Below are positions 31,581 to 42,175 of a DNA stretch of 64,000 nt, piece after piece. The stretch covers positions 186,001 to 250,000 of the forward strand of contig JAUCEF010000005.1 in NCBI GenBank assembly GCA_033558025.1. The letters run 5' to 3'. How positions within the stretch are numbered: the first letter of the stretch is position 1; each line of letters begins with the position of its first letter. The position numbers and the translations under genes were made by a program. The notes under the pieces are model-generated. The model had not been told where the DNA came from, searched no databases, and saw only the letters and a list, made by a program, of their open reading frames with translations. This DNA comes from Phytophthora sp. 'mugwort'. Its lineage: Eukaryota > Oomycota > Peronosporomycetes > Peronosporales > Peronosporaceae.

Positions 31581-32672
31581 CTACGCGGAATCCTGCAGTA
31601 ACTTCTCGAGTGCCTTGAAGAACTTCCTTCGCGCCTAAAATACAAGAAAAATTAGCACTATCTCGGGTTGATAAAACGTGTATGACAGCGGAATGTACCA
31701 TAAATCCCCGGACATACTTCTGCATGCAGATAACAGAGCGTTGGACCTGCAAGTATACCTGAAGCGCATCAGTTTTTGTTGGGCGGTGCGGTGTCGTTTC
31801 TTGTGGCAACAAGACGGCCGACGTGGATACTGGCATTGGTACTATTAATGATTCATCCTTCGTCAGGGTTCGTTGTTCGGGTTCTTGACCCCGGTGGATC
31901 GGCGCTATTACGACTTCTGCTGGTCGGAGACGTGGACTTTGTATGTGGATCTTGGGAGCGTTGATTTGTACTGGCACATCGCAAGTGATAGCTAGTTTAA
32001 TGTCTGACGCTGCAACTGGGGCTACTGCAGACGCCAGTATTCGAGACGAAACGCTGGGTTTGTCGGCTGCGTCGGATTTTTGAGCACCGGGACTTTGCGG
32101 CACGACTTTTTGGGTATCCCTAATATGGTGATCATTACTTAAGTAGTCAAATTCTGCTGGAAAACTAAGTACATGTTCCACAAAGAACTTAACGTACAAT
32201 GAGGATAGTTGTGGTTCGGGTAGGCTAAACGCGTTTGGATGCACCGGACTTGAAAATTTGAGCTCTATCGCACAGCAGCAACCCGAGTCAAATGATGAAA
32301 ACAGCCAGCAAGTACTTCGCAAATACACCCGCGCATACGTTGTTCAACATGTTCGCGGTCTTCAAGGAACCACCTGATGGGCACAAGGAAAAACAAAGGT
32401 TTAGTTTCGCGAGTTTCTCCTGCGTCGCCCTCATGGTTCGATGTCATCTTACTTAATCACCTTCTGCGATAACGCAAAAAGCATTTGCAGCTTCTCCTTC
32501 AACGAAGTGGCATGAACTTCTCTCTCATCATCAGTGCAGAAATTTAACAAAAAAATCTACTCACCGCCGGCACAGCTGGCTGCGGTTGAAGGTGCATCAC
32601 TTTTCTTGCATATTCCTGCACAGATACAAGAATTTTACGAGTAAGCGGCAGGTTAATCAATCTGATAAGCAT
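31581..32672 (-). CDS. IQ-motif protein of unknown function (exon model tentative)
   Basis: The 3' part is firm: an IQ calmodulin-binding motif (VICMQKYVRGFM) spliced over intron 31635-31698 to ARRKFFKALEKLLQDSA and a stop at 31581. Upstream the minus frame is open to 32328, with a Pro/Val-rich disordered region. Putative 5' exons include EYARKVMHLQPQPAVPA (ending at a donor at 32565, frame open from ATG 32672) and VHATSLKEKLQMLFALSQK joined to WFLEDREHVEQRM. One of these introns would be only about 41 bases, so the 5' half may be wrong. The IQ motif suggests calmodulin binding; no family was recognised. Confidence 0.55.
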
Positions 32673-33144
32673 CGATGCACTTCAGACCAGAACAACTTCG
32701 GGGTCGAGCGTCTTCAAATCGACTTGAGCAAGCGAGTTCATCGAAGCCGACCGGGATCGTCGAAGAGGCGGATTCATTTGAGGAATGGGCATGGTATAAA
32801 AGGATCACAATGCAATTTAGAAAAGCTTCATCGCTGAATGGGAGCGCCCGACAAGAACCAAGAAAGGCTCTAAATTTATCAGGTACAAACAGACAGACCC
32901 ATACTACGCATGATTCCTGGTTCGGTGTCGACTGATATAGTTAAAAAAAAACGGAGAGGAATTATTGAGGTAACTGGTTCCTGATGCCGCTTTTGCCTAG
33001 AATACTTGCCTCGGAGATAATGAGATAAAAAAACAATATAGGCAGATAGTAATGGAAGCACTATGGTAATAGCATTGAATGATCTTCATTATGGGTACTG
33101 TCGTACATGATGAAGCTTTCTTTGTAGCTTGCCAAGCACGAGCT
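32673..33144. other. Spacer between IQ-motif gene and TAF9
   Basis: Minus-strand 3' region of TAF9 and presumably the promoter of the IQ-motif gene. Both strands have short open frames without family resemblance. Confidence 0.5.
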
Positions 33145-34060
33145 CTACATGTTCGGATTAAAGTTAATGGGAATAGGGCTGCGAGCAAACTTTTTATTGC
33201 GGGAGCCCTCAATGCGCGGGTGCATGGGCGGTCGGGCTGTATCTCCTCTGCTCCCAACCCCAAAGCCCGTAGCATCTCCAAGACGAGGCGTGTTCGGTGT
33301 TTTCTGCCAAAACCAACAACAATTTCCGCTACGTGAGCCTTAAGTCTATCAACTCAGTCTAATGTGTCACTTCCAGCAACATACTGAATCCTGTCGATCA
33401 CTCTCCTTCGTCATCAGTTGGTGCTGCAATGGCGGAAGACGCACGCCGTACTCGTTTGAGATCGGCGGCAGCGGGATACAGTTGCGCTTGTCAGCCAGCT
33501 CCATCATCAGCTACATAAACCCTTTTTAAGACTCCAGCAACAGCTACAGAACAATGAAAGAATGGTACCCACCTCTCGAGGAGGCACTTGGGCGTAGTGG
33601 TGGTTCAGTCTGGATGCAATGGCCAACCGGACGTCGTCTGGGTCGATTGTCTGCGTCAAATATGAATAAATGCAGCGTCACGCCTCGTTCTTTGGTCTCT
33701 TTCTTAAGCTCCGGTCGGTGCCTCTCCCACCTGCTTGTCCGTATACATGGAGTACTCCTGGGCGTCAATTAATATTTCCGTCACGTAGCCTGCATCAACG
33801 TCAATTATAGATGACGAGAGTATATTAGTGAATAATGCAGTAGAATAATTAATGAAAAAACTCGACGTACGGTGCACAAACTCCTGGAGCTGCGCCACGA
33901 CGCGCGGCTCAAACTTGTCGGCGCCCATGGATTCCAGCAGCTGCTGCATGGACAGCCCGTCCAGCGGCTGCAGGTTGGCGCCCTCGTCGCGCGCGTAGGA
34001 ATCGCCCTCGTCCTCGTGCAGACGCTTACTACCCTTGCTGGCCTTGGTGTCGCTGCCCAT
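33145..34060 (-). CDS. TAF9: Transcription initiation factor TFIID subunit 9
   Basis: Five exons, 34060-33871, 33789-33731, 33650-33573, 33510-33385 and 33303-33145, give 203 residues with all phases consistent. The histone-fold is spread over exons 1-3: LLESMGADKFEPRVVAQLQE, YVTEILIDAQEYSMYTDKQ, TIDPDDVRLAIASRLNH. The conserved TAF9 extension follows (LMMELADKRNCIPLPPI, VRLPP). The last exon encodes a basic disordered tail (KTPNTPRLGDATGFGVGSRG). TAF9 pairs with TAF6 in TFIID and SAGA. The start is 226 bp from the divergent polycystin gene. The hydrophobic-looking plus or minus frames around 33000-33340 are out-of-frame readings of the last exon. Confidence 0.92.
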
Positions 34061-34286
34061 GGTGGCAAAAGTGGAAATGCCACAAACAAGCGACAAAATC
34101 GAAGCAAATCGTACTTTACGGAGATGGCTACTTCTTGTGAATCTTCACTTAACTGCACTTGCAGTGCGCTGGGACGATGCGAACGAGTTGAAACGGATGC
34201 AACGTGCTACTGCAGCAACCACCTCCACGTGAGAGCCTAACAGCTCAACTTTCCAGCACCTCGTCACAAGTGAACTCTCGGCCGTC
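34061..34286. promoter_or_regulatory. Bidirectional promoter region of TAF9 and polycystin-2-like gene
   Basis: A 226-bp interval holding both 5' UTRs. The plus-strand segment AGCTCAACTTTCCAGC shortly before 34287 is weakly initiator-like. Extent and sharing are inferred from geometry. Confidence 0.4.
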
Positions 34287-36155
34287 ATGAAGACTTTAAA
34301 TCCGTCGCCGGGCGTTGCAAATTCCATCAAGAGCTCTATCGACGCCATCGAACAAGGAGAAAGAGCTGTCGAGTCGACGTCGACGTTCCCAATCACTTTT
34401 CAGGCTGCGCATGAAGCTCTCGCCCACGATAGATCCATCTTGCGTTCCATAGGCAAGATCATCTTCTCGGCTATCTACTTTGGGTTCTTTACATCCATGC
34501 TGTTCACTCACATCCCCACGGCTCGGATGTTTGAACAATCCTACGCGGTTTCCTCCATCCTAGCGCAGTCAGGTGGCGACGCAGTGACACCCAGCTCGCC
34601 TATCAAGTTCTACAACATTGGTCAACTCGGTGATGTATTTGACTGGCTTCACAATGCCTTTGTGCCTGCCGTTTTCGTGACACAAGACCAGAATGGAGAA
34701 GATTTGCCATCGGAAGACTATGCTCGCATCGGTTTTTTCAATAAAGGACTTGGTGGCGTATTAATTGAAGTCTACAGAAAGTCGGCAATTGAATGCGACG
34801 CAGACGGCTCGCTCTACAAGCTGTACCCGGTGTGTCATGCATACGAAGGTTCTGAGAATGAATACGACTCGTACATGCTCATCTTCAGCCTTAACGCCTC
34901 CGAAGCGTTGGAAGGTCTCGCTGAATGGAAGAAACAGAACTGGATCGACAACTCGACGGACAGAGTGGAGATTTCAGTCTTGACCTACAACGGCGAGCTC
35001 GAAGGCTACGTAGTGACGGAATTAATTCTGGAATTTTATGCAGGTGGCTACATCACACCCAAGGCGATAGCAAGGCCGACAATATCGATTCCTTATGGGA
35101 AACAAAGCTCCTATGTGCACGATATTCTGGTCTGGATCTGGTGGGGAGTGGCCGTTGTTTGGGCGAGCTACTGCGTTGTGGGATGGCGAAAGGAAGCAAA
35201 CCGTCCTTCTCGATGCGGTATAATCACTCAGCTCTTTGGCCTCTTCATCGTAGAAGCAGTCGTGTGTCTGTTCTACGCGATTTGGGCGAGCATTGCGATC
35301 CTTCTTAATGACGCGGATTTCCACGATTCACTCTGGACTTTGGCAGATCCAAACGCAATTGATGTCGATGGGACCGAAGACGATATCCGATCTCTAAATG
35401 TTGTCGTTAACAATCTGAAACAGATCGCTGATCTCACGTCCGCACTTCGGGTGGTTGGAGCCGTCGTTATTGCTCTCATCAGTCTTCAGCTGCTTAACCG
35501 CTTCCGCTTTCATCCGCAACTCAACATTTTAACTCGCACTGTTGCAAGCGCTTTGAAGCAGTTTGCAGCCTTCTTTATCGTCTTTATTGTGATTTTCCTG
35601 ACCTTCACGATCATTGGATGCATGATCTTTGGAGATCGAGCAAGGGAGTTTTCGTCGCTGGACAACTCGATGGCGTCCTGCATTAATATGCTCTTTGGGG
35701 TGTTTGACTTTGAGACGATCAAAGCTCTCCAATTTTCCGTCGCCTTTTACTGGATCTACATGATTGTCGTCAGTTTAGTCTTGATGAACATGATGCTGGC
35801 TATTGTGCTTGACGCGTACGCGGAAGTGAGCAAAGAGAGCTACAAAAAGGCGGCAAACTTGGCGCTCGCAAAGCGGATCGCGACAATTTGCTGGGATATC
35901 GTTCGCGAGTTTCATATGGTACTCTTCTCCCGAGATGCTGTCAGTTCTTGTGGAAAGATCAGGCCACGCCTGCTAGAGTCAATGCTCGCGCAGAAGGTCA
36001 ACGAATACCCGGACGCCAAATTGACACCGCAGACACTGAAAACAATGTTTCCTGGGGCGGAGATCGATTTCCAGGCCACACTTCAGCACATTGAACAAGG
36101 CATTGCCATCGTTAATGCCCTGCGATCTGAAGAAGTCGCTCGCAGGGAGAAGTAG
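34287..36155 (+). CDS. Polycystin-2/TRPP-like cation channel
   Basis: Intronless, 622 residues. TM1 near residues 50-72 (KIIFSAIYFGFFTSMLF) is followed by a large luminal/extracellular polycystin (TOP) domain (about 75-280; VFDWLHNAFVPAVF, VEISVLTYNGELEGYVV, LEFYAGGYITPK), then five further membrane segments: ILVWIWWGVAVVWASYCVVG, EAVVCLFYAIWASIAILL, RVVGAVVIALISLQLL, FFIVFIVIFLTFTIIGCMIF and YMIVVSLVLMNMMLAIVLDA. The pore-loop equivalent is ASCINMLFGVFDFE. PKD2 channels in protists and animals commonly sit in flagella, but location here is not shown. The short C-terminus has no EF hand. It ends before a region transcribed oppositely for TRM13. Confidence 0.9.
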   Translation: MKTLNPSPGVANSIKSSIDAIEQGERAVESTSTFPITFQAAHEALAHDRSILRSIGKIIFSAIYFGFFTSMLFTHIPTARMFEQSYAVSSILAQSGGDAVTPSSPIKFYNIGQLGDVFDWLHNAFVPAVFVTQDQNGEDLPSEDYARIGFFNKGLGGVLIEVYRKSAIECDADGSLYKLYPVCHAYEGSENEYDSYMLIFSLNASEALEGLAEWKKQNWIDNSTDRVEISVLTYNGELEGYVVTELILEFYAGGYITPKAIARPTISIPYGKQSSYVHDILVWIWWGVAVVWASYCVVGWRKEANRPSRCGIITQLFGLFIVEAVVCLFYAIWASIAILLNDADFHDSLWTLADPNAIDVDGTEDDIRSLNVVVNNLKQIADLTSALRVVGAVVIALISLQLLNRFRFHPQLNILTRTVASALKQFAAFFIVFIVIFLTFTIIGCMIFGDRAREFSSLDNSMASCINMLFGVFDFETIKALQFSVAFYWIYMIVVSLVLMNMMLAIVLDAYAEVSKESYKKAANLALAKRIATICWDIVREFHMVLFSRDAVSSCGKIRPRLLESMLAQKVNEYPDAKLTPQTLKTMFPGAEIDFQATLQHIEQGIAIVNALRSEEVARREK

Positions 36156-36282
36156 ACACGGCAGAAGCTCGACAAAGACACTTGACAACTTGTATGAACC
36201 TAAATGACTGCCTGGTCTATTACTTCTACAAGTATATGTAGAATTTGGCTGACAATTCTTCAGTTGTGAAATATACCTACGT

Positions 36283-37886
36283 TTATCGCCATGCAAGCAG
36301 CAAACAGTTCTCGAGGCTGTCCTTGGTGTCACAATAATGGACAAGACGAGTCTTTAGCTGAAGTTGCTCCAAATATGCCGCACGTCCAGCATCTATGAGG
36401 CGTTTGCATTTCCGTCCCAGAATTGCACGGTCATCTTTGCTGTAGTTTTGCAATCCATTTTAAATAAAAAAAAAACTTAGAGAATGTAGTTAGAATCATC
36501 GTCTAGGGTAAGAGAATTGCGTACCTGATGCCGAGAATGTGCTGTACCGCGTCGCCTTCAAGACCCATGCCACAGGTGGTCCACGATGTCATACTACTAA
36601 GCAGTTCAAACTCATCAGGCTTGAATCCTTGGGCCTGGAAATATTCTGGATTCACGTAATCCTCCCACACGCAAACGTGATGACAGCAAAGTGCGATCGC
36701 CAAGCCCTGGAAACTAGAGCTGACTGAAATGGGCTTGTCTTCGGACTGATCCACACTGCCACGGCTGGACTCAGGTAGTGTTTGAGCAATCGCTCGTAGC
36801 GATAGGTCTGTGGCCACACCGCACAAATGTTTGGACATGCAGACGACAGGTTTGTCCAGGATTTCTTGCATCCCAGCAAAGTTCAGATGACGAATATCAA
36901 TCTTGGCGCGCAGCGTCGTCGAATTTTCCTTTGAAGCTTCCTCGTCCTTACCACTGGCCCCAATAAATCGATCCGCTTTGCCTCGTGTATGCGCCCGATC
37001 AATCAGGACATACAGACTGTCCGGGTACATCTGTGCCAGCGCTAAAGATAACATTCCTCGTCCAGCTCCGAGCTCTACAAAAGCTGCATTCGAGTCTTGC
37101 AACAACTTCACCCGCTCCATGTGCCCGATAATTGATGCTTGCTGCTCGATGTGTCGCAGCAAACTCTTGGACGCACCGGCCATCTTCTTCTCCTCGAAAA
37201 GCTGGTCACAGCATTGATGGTGCAGTTTTTCCAGCGTCAATTCACCAACGCACGAAGCATACGCCGTATCAATGCGTTTCCGCAGGTCTGTAAAGTCAAT
37301 AGCCTGGAGCTTGTCGATGATACCTTGCTGCTCCTGAGCCGACGGGGTCGAGTGGTCATTTCCATCCCCCTCCTTGTCCGCAGCAGGTTCTTCTGTAGCT
37401 GAAGCTTTACCATCTTCCTCCTGGGCGCAATGCGAGCCAGAGTTAATGTTGTGGCTGTAGTACGGCAGCTTCTTCATGGTGTCGGCGTCCTTAACACGGT
37501 TACAGACCAGCACATGTTTAACCAGGTCGTACTCGTACACAGAGTGCGACGTGTCCACCGGACATGGCACGCGGCGGCGAGTGGCAGCCTTGAACTTCTG
37601 AGACTTCTTGCTCACGACCGCGTCGCTGTCGGGCAGGTGGTTGCCGCAGAAGAGCGAGCCTGTCACCCTGTGTCCCATGGTCAGCCAAAGTCTGCAATCA
37701 TTTCGGTACACTATGACACATTTGATTTCTTTATTACCTGGCGATGTTGCAGTAGCGATTCTTGCGCACCACCTTGAACATGCAGCGGTCCCACTGGCCG
37801 CCATCCTTCGCCCCGGTCTTGACCTGTTTGCGGCGCTTCCGCTGTGCGTCGCGGGAGAGCTGCTCGGCGCTGCGCTTAATCTCCAT
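36283..37886 (-). CDS. TRM13: tRNA:m4X modification 2'-O-methyltransferase TRM13
   Basis: Catalyses 2'-O-methylation at position 4 of the tRNA acceptor stem. Three exons, 37886-37738, 37691-36525 and 36439-36283, give 490 residues. N-terminal CCCH/CHHC zinc modules straddle intron 1 (CMFKVVRKNRYCNIAR, then FCGNH) and continue (CPVDTSHSVYEYDLVKHVLV). The methyltransferase core has the AdoMet loop FVELGAGRGMLSLALAQ, then KHLCGVATDLSLRA and ALCCHHVCVWEDYV. The C-terminal exon (ILGRKCKRLIDAGRAAYLE, ending SLENCLLLAWR) is typical of the family; a naive ORF misses it and reads ILGIRYAILLP into the intron. The start is 118 bp from IMPACT. Confidence 0.94.
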
Positions 37887-37984
37887 GGTCGCACGATTAC
37901 TGACTGGAGCTGCTCGAGGGTTTATGCTTTGACCGACAATTGGACAAAATGGAGAATATTAAAGTTCGGATTGGACAAAAATAG

Positions 37985-38000
37985 TCATTGCGACTTTGCG
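37985..38000 (+). promoter_or_regulatory. Initiator-like element before IMPACT
   Basis: TCATTGCGACTTTGCG, ending a few bases before the IMPACT ATG, resembles the oomycete Inr plus flanking element. If used, the 5' UTR is only about 15-20 bases. Low certainty. Confidence 0.3.
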
Positions 38001-38004
38001 AGAC

Positions 38005-39214
38005 ATGGAGGACAACGCGGAGCTTCAGGTAGGATTCCCTTTGAGCGGTGGAGCCGCCATAGTGGTAGAATAGGACGTTGGCCTCTTGGATGTGTGTGTT
38101 CTCCGTCTTAAGCTGCGATTTGTGTGCAATCGGCTGCGTTTTATGTTGATCCAGAGCGAGGAGATCGAAGTTTTACAGGTCAGTTCCTCATTTATTGACA
38201 TGCATTTAGGAGTTAAATAACGTTATTTCCTCTGTTATTTTTGCGTATTGTAGTCCATCTTCGAGGACGAGTTCCGGCTCAAGAGCGAGTTGGACCAGCC
38301 AGGCGTATCGAGATCCTTCACCGTCTCAGTGCCCGGTCCTCACGCCATTGTCCTCCTCGTGCATCTGCCTCAGGGATATCCGTCCAAGGACGCCCCGATC
38401 GCTGAAGTTTACGAGTCGTTCGGACTGACAAATGCCGAGAGAGATGAGATCCTAGAGAACTTGGTCCGTTCGTAGCTGACAGACCTGCTTACTGTGCTCT
38501 CTGTTACAGTTCTAACGTCTTTTTATCTGGATCTGCTGGTGACAGGCTGCAATCTCTGAGCGATCGAGCGGCCAAGTGTGCCTCTATGAGTGGATTGAAG
38601 ACGTGAGAGAGAAATACGCCGATGCTGAGCTGGATGTCGCTCACATGGATGCTGAGGGCAATGACAGTGAGGAGGAGGGGGTTGCAGAACAAGTCCGACT
38701 TGACGCTGTGGAGTATTTCGAGTCCGATTCGCAAACACTGCGACCTCGTGTACGGACAGCACAATTAGTGCGTGACGTTGAGCGCGAAGCGGTGATTGCC
38801 CCACTGATTGTCCACGGCACGACGCTCATGGACCGTAAGAGTGTCTTCATTGCCCACGCCTGCCCCGTCAAATGCGTTGATGACGTACGCTCTTTCCTCG
38901 CGCTGTTGCTGGATGATCGCAAGATTGAACGGGCAATCCACAACATGCTGGCGTATCGAATTACTAGCGAGTTTACAGTCAAAGACAATGACGAAGACGG
39001 AGAGCACGGAGCCGGAAGCAAGTTGTCGAATCTGTTGGAGCTGCTCAAAGCTGAGAACGTGGCCGTCGTGGTCACACGTTGGTACGGCGGTATTAAACTT
39101 GGTCCTGACCGGTTCAAGCACATTAACGCGTGCGCGCGACAGGTACTGGAAGATAATGGCTTTTTGGATGGGGCAAACCTCCACCACGGCTCCAAGAAGA
39201 AAAGCAAGCGGTAA
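38005..39214 (+). CDS. IMPACT: IMPACT/YIH1-like Gcn2 regulator (RWD plus UPF0029)
   Basis: Four exons, 38005-38028, 38155-38178, 38254-38463 and 38546-39214, give 308 residues. Exons 1 and 2 are 24 bases each and encode MEDNAELQ and SEEIEVLQ, opening the RWD domain that continues SIFEDEFRLKSELDQPG and PQGYPSKDAP. The C-terminal UPF0029/IMPACT domain has KSVFIAHACPVKCVDDVRSF, DDRKIERAIHNMLAYRI and VVTRWYGGIKLGPDRF. Family members bind Gcn1 and restrain the eIF2-alpha kinase Gcn2. Normal family length. The two tiny in-phase exons are easy to miss in automatic annotation. Confidence 0.93.
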
Positions 39215-39319
39215 TGTTGGAATCCCCTGATCATGGACAACTGTAATGTGTGAAGACTTTGAATTTAACTTGGTCTAGAGTATGTGCTAGTTCTTGCCTA
39301 GTGCGTTTAGTGCGATGTC

Positions 39320-40530
39320 TTACAAAATGCGGTTTCCAAGTGCCGATGAGATGAGCAGCAGCGCCATGTCGACCGTAATCTGAGCCCCATCGCCGGGCGC
39401 GAGCATCGGGTTTACTTCGACCATGTCCAAGCCGACCATCCAGTTGGTCTCCGCCACAGCTTCAGCAACGTAGTGCGCCTCGCGCCACGTGAGTCCGCCA
39501 CGCACGCGTGTACCCGTCGAAGGGGCCACCAACGGGTCCACTGCGTCAATGTCGTAGCTCATGTGCAGCGGACGTTGCTTTTTGCCACACAGATGGTCCA
39601 GTGCCATTTCCATCGTCTTGCCAATGCCATAGCGGTCTACGTCCTGCATCGTGAACGCCTTGATACCCTTCTCACGAATGACGCGACGCTCGAAGTTGTC
39701 CACGTCGCGCAAACCGACGTACACTAGCTGATCCGGTTGCATCGTTGGGCCATTAACGAGCCACTCGAAGCCAGGGACCTTGGAGCTGTCCACCATACCG
39801 TCCATGAGGAAGGCGATAGGCATGCCGTGCATGTTTCCAGAGTCCGAGCCTATAGGCGTGTTAATGTCAGCGTGCGCGTCTACCCAGATGACACCCGCGT
39901 CCGGGTGCACGGACAGCAAGCCCGCCAAGGATCCAGCTCCGATCGTGTGGTCGCCACCCAGCACCAAGCAGAACTTGCCCTCCCCCGACTTTTGCTTAAA
40001 AATCTCGTACAACTGCTTCGTCCCGTTGCCAACTGTGCACATAACTCACGGGAGTCATTCACCCATTTAAAAGAATCCATGCAATAGCTATGTACTCACC
40101 GGGATAGCACTGCCTGGCCTTGCCGTAACGAGGGTCCAGCACCGGGTCGTTGTAGGAAGGCGCCACAAAGTTAAGGTTGCCGTTCTCCTCCACGGACCAG
40201 CCCAGGTCCACCAGCGTCTTGTGCAGCCCGGCCTCGCGCAGCAGATCCGGGCCGCCGTCTGTGCCCAGTAGCGGTTGGCCGTCTGTACAGCATTAACAGC
40301 AAAAGGATGGTTAGGAGTGTAGCACGGTTGTACTCGAACTACAGAGCTGCGATCGCACATGTCATAGGGGCGCCGATAACCGACACCGTCTGCGGCAGAC
40401 TCAACATCACGTTGCGGTGGTCCCCCGCGTGAAAGTGCGGACGCACTTTGTCCCATTGGCGGCTGCAGGAGCTCGAGATGCCGCGCAGTTGCATGCGGTG
40501 CAGCAGAGAGGACGAGGCACGAGGCAGCAT
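39320..40530 (-). CDS. ARG: Arginase, probably mitochondrial
   Basis: Hydrolyses L-arginine to ornithine and urea. Three exons, 40530-40359, 40282-40100 and 40032-39320, give 355 residues. The N-terminus MLPRASSSLLHRMQLRGIS, rich in Arg/Ser/Leu, is a likely mitochondrial presequence. The family core follows: SVIGAPMTY joined to GQPLLGTDGGPDLLREAGL, then manganese ligands in GGDHTIG, WVDAHADINTP and SYDIDAVDP, and VEVNPML near the end. The pattern fits arginase rather than agmatinase or formiminoglutamase. Intron 1 uses a GTGCGA donor chosen because it restores IGAPMTYGQP. The gene borders the mobile-element region on its 5' side. Confidence 0.94.
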
Positions 40531-40840
40531 TGCACGGTCGAGATAGTTGGAGTGAGTCGTCTACGCCTCAGATCTGGAAGTGGGCATCGATAGTCGCACG
40601 TTTCACCCTGCCAAAGTCGATTGATGTGTTGAATGCGGCTTTTGCGGACTTCAACCCTACATGTAACTTAGATTCACTATGTCCAGCTGCGCTAAACAAA
40701 TATGTGATACTCAAATTCGTACAGTATATAATATGTATACAGACCCCCCCCCCACAGTGAGATCCTCATATCATCAAAATAGACAGGGACTACTCTATTT
40801 TATCCAATCAGAATATAGTCGAGTTTTATTGCTGGACAGC
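40531..40840. other. Boundary between arginase and mobile-element relics
   Basis: Arginase upstream region, then AT-rich sequence with a C10 run near 40745. No gene. The left edge of the transposon relic probably lies here but no terminal repeat could be identified. Confidence 0.5.
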
Positions 40841-42175
40841 GTGCAATGTGGAGGCGACTAACGAGAGCTCCGGGACATTATCACTTTTTTCACGCCGACA
40901 TAATGTCCCAGGGCCCATATCAAAACACATACCCCATCAAGCAAAACGCGAGGCTCTCGAACGCGTTGCTGCTGAGGGCTACAAGCCAACCGCTCGAGAG
41001 CTCAAGATTCCGTTGAGCACTGAAAAATTGGAGAAAGCAAGAGAAGGCATTATGGAATTTAAGGGGGTGCAGACTAGTAAGACGCTGAAGGGACAGGGGT
41101 CTAAGAGTACTATTCCGTTCTCGCACGACTTCGTCATTTACATGAAGGACGTGCGTCGCGAGAAGAGGTGGGTTTATCTTATTGTTTGTTGCAACTCTAA
41201 CAACTTTTAACGCTTTATTTAGTATTTGTGCACGGGAATTATGATAGAATACATTAGACAGCAGCATGGCGCATCGCTGTGCAGCTACTTATCTACTAAG
41301 TCCACCAAGGAGAGTGGGGTAAATGCGCTGATGCGGCTGTATCAACGTGTGCAGCGCGGTAAGCAAATTCGTATATTTTATGCGTATTTGCGGAGATTTG
41401 AGCTTATTATTGTATATGATTTTATTACTGTATGGAGGCATGGGATTTCGTACAGAAGCCGCAATTTACGAAGAAAACGACGAAGCCTTGCAAGAAACCC
41501 ACACAAAACTTTTAATTGAGTTTAGGAAGGAGTATGCAAACTATCCTGAATGTGCCATTTTTAATGTCGACGAGACCGCCATCTACTTCGACACCCCGCC
41601 CCACACGACATGGGCGATCAAGGGGCGTCGCGGCTCCGCAAAGGTCAAGCACGTCCAGAAAAACTTGGGATGTTTGACGGCGGTGCCCACTATTCGAGCG
41701 ACGGTAAGTTTTTTTAACCAAACCTTTATGATATTGTTTTTTAGAAATAGTTTTTATGTCATTGTTTGTAGGAAAAAATACTGCTGATACTATCTGACGA
41801 GCTCCCAACACGGAAACGTGAACGCGGTCCAGGAAAACGGCTAGATGGACGCCACGGTGTGGAATTATTACATTCAAAATTTGCTAAAATATGAAATATA
41901 GGTCCCTTCTGTCCTCCTCCTCGACAACTTTGACTCTCACGTGTCGGAAGGAGGGCAGGATATTGTTGCAGAGGTTACCTCTGCGGTTGTGTGCCCTGTC
42001 CCAGCAAATAGCACAGCCGGTTGGCATTAGAAAATGTTAATAGGACGAGAACTGCCCAGCAAAAAAGACTTGCTGCGGTGAATCGTACGATCAGAGCATG
42101 GGAAGGGACTTCGGAAGAGTGTGTAGTGCGCAGCTTCAGGAAAGCCATACCCAAAGATCCAAATTGTTGAGTTGT
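40841..42175 (+). pseudogene. DDE-type transposase relic (Tc1/pogo-like superfamily)
   Basis: A formerly intron-containing transposase gene. N-terminal part: REALERVAAEGYKPTARELK and PFSHDFVIYMKDVRREK, with a plausible intron to TGIMIEYIRQQHGASLCSYL. A second intron leads into EAAIYEENDEALQETHTKLL and the first catalytic block FNVDETAIYFDTPP, then CLTAVPTIRA and an intron at about 41704. The second block LLLDNFDSHVSEGGQDIV is at about 41920. Between them frames break and a nonsense codon appears (VQENG then stop then MDATVW near 41850). The expected third acidic block (after CPVPANSTA) is destroyed. A C-terminal piece VNRTIRAWEGTSEECVV lies in another frame. Inactive; autonomous transposition is excluded. 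Confidence 0.8.

Noticed and set aside
32997..33281. Separate minus-strand gene (MLRALGLGAEEIQPDRP)
   Set aside because: It overlaps the last TAF9 exon in another frame; the TAF9 frame has matching splice phase and a sensible basic tail.
35510..35732. Antisense frames within the polycystin gene
   Set aside because: Fully contained in a conserved intronless channel gene; no independent support.
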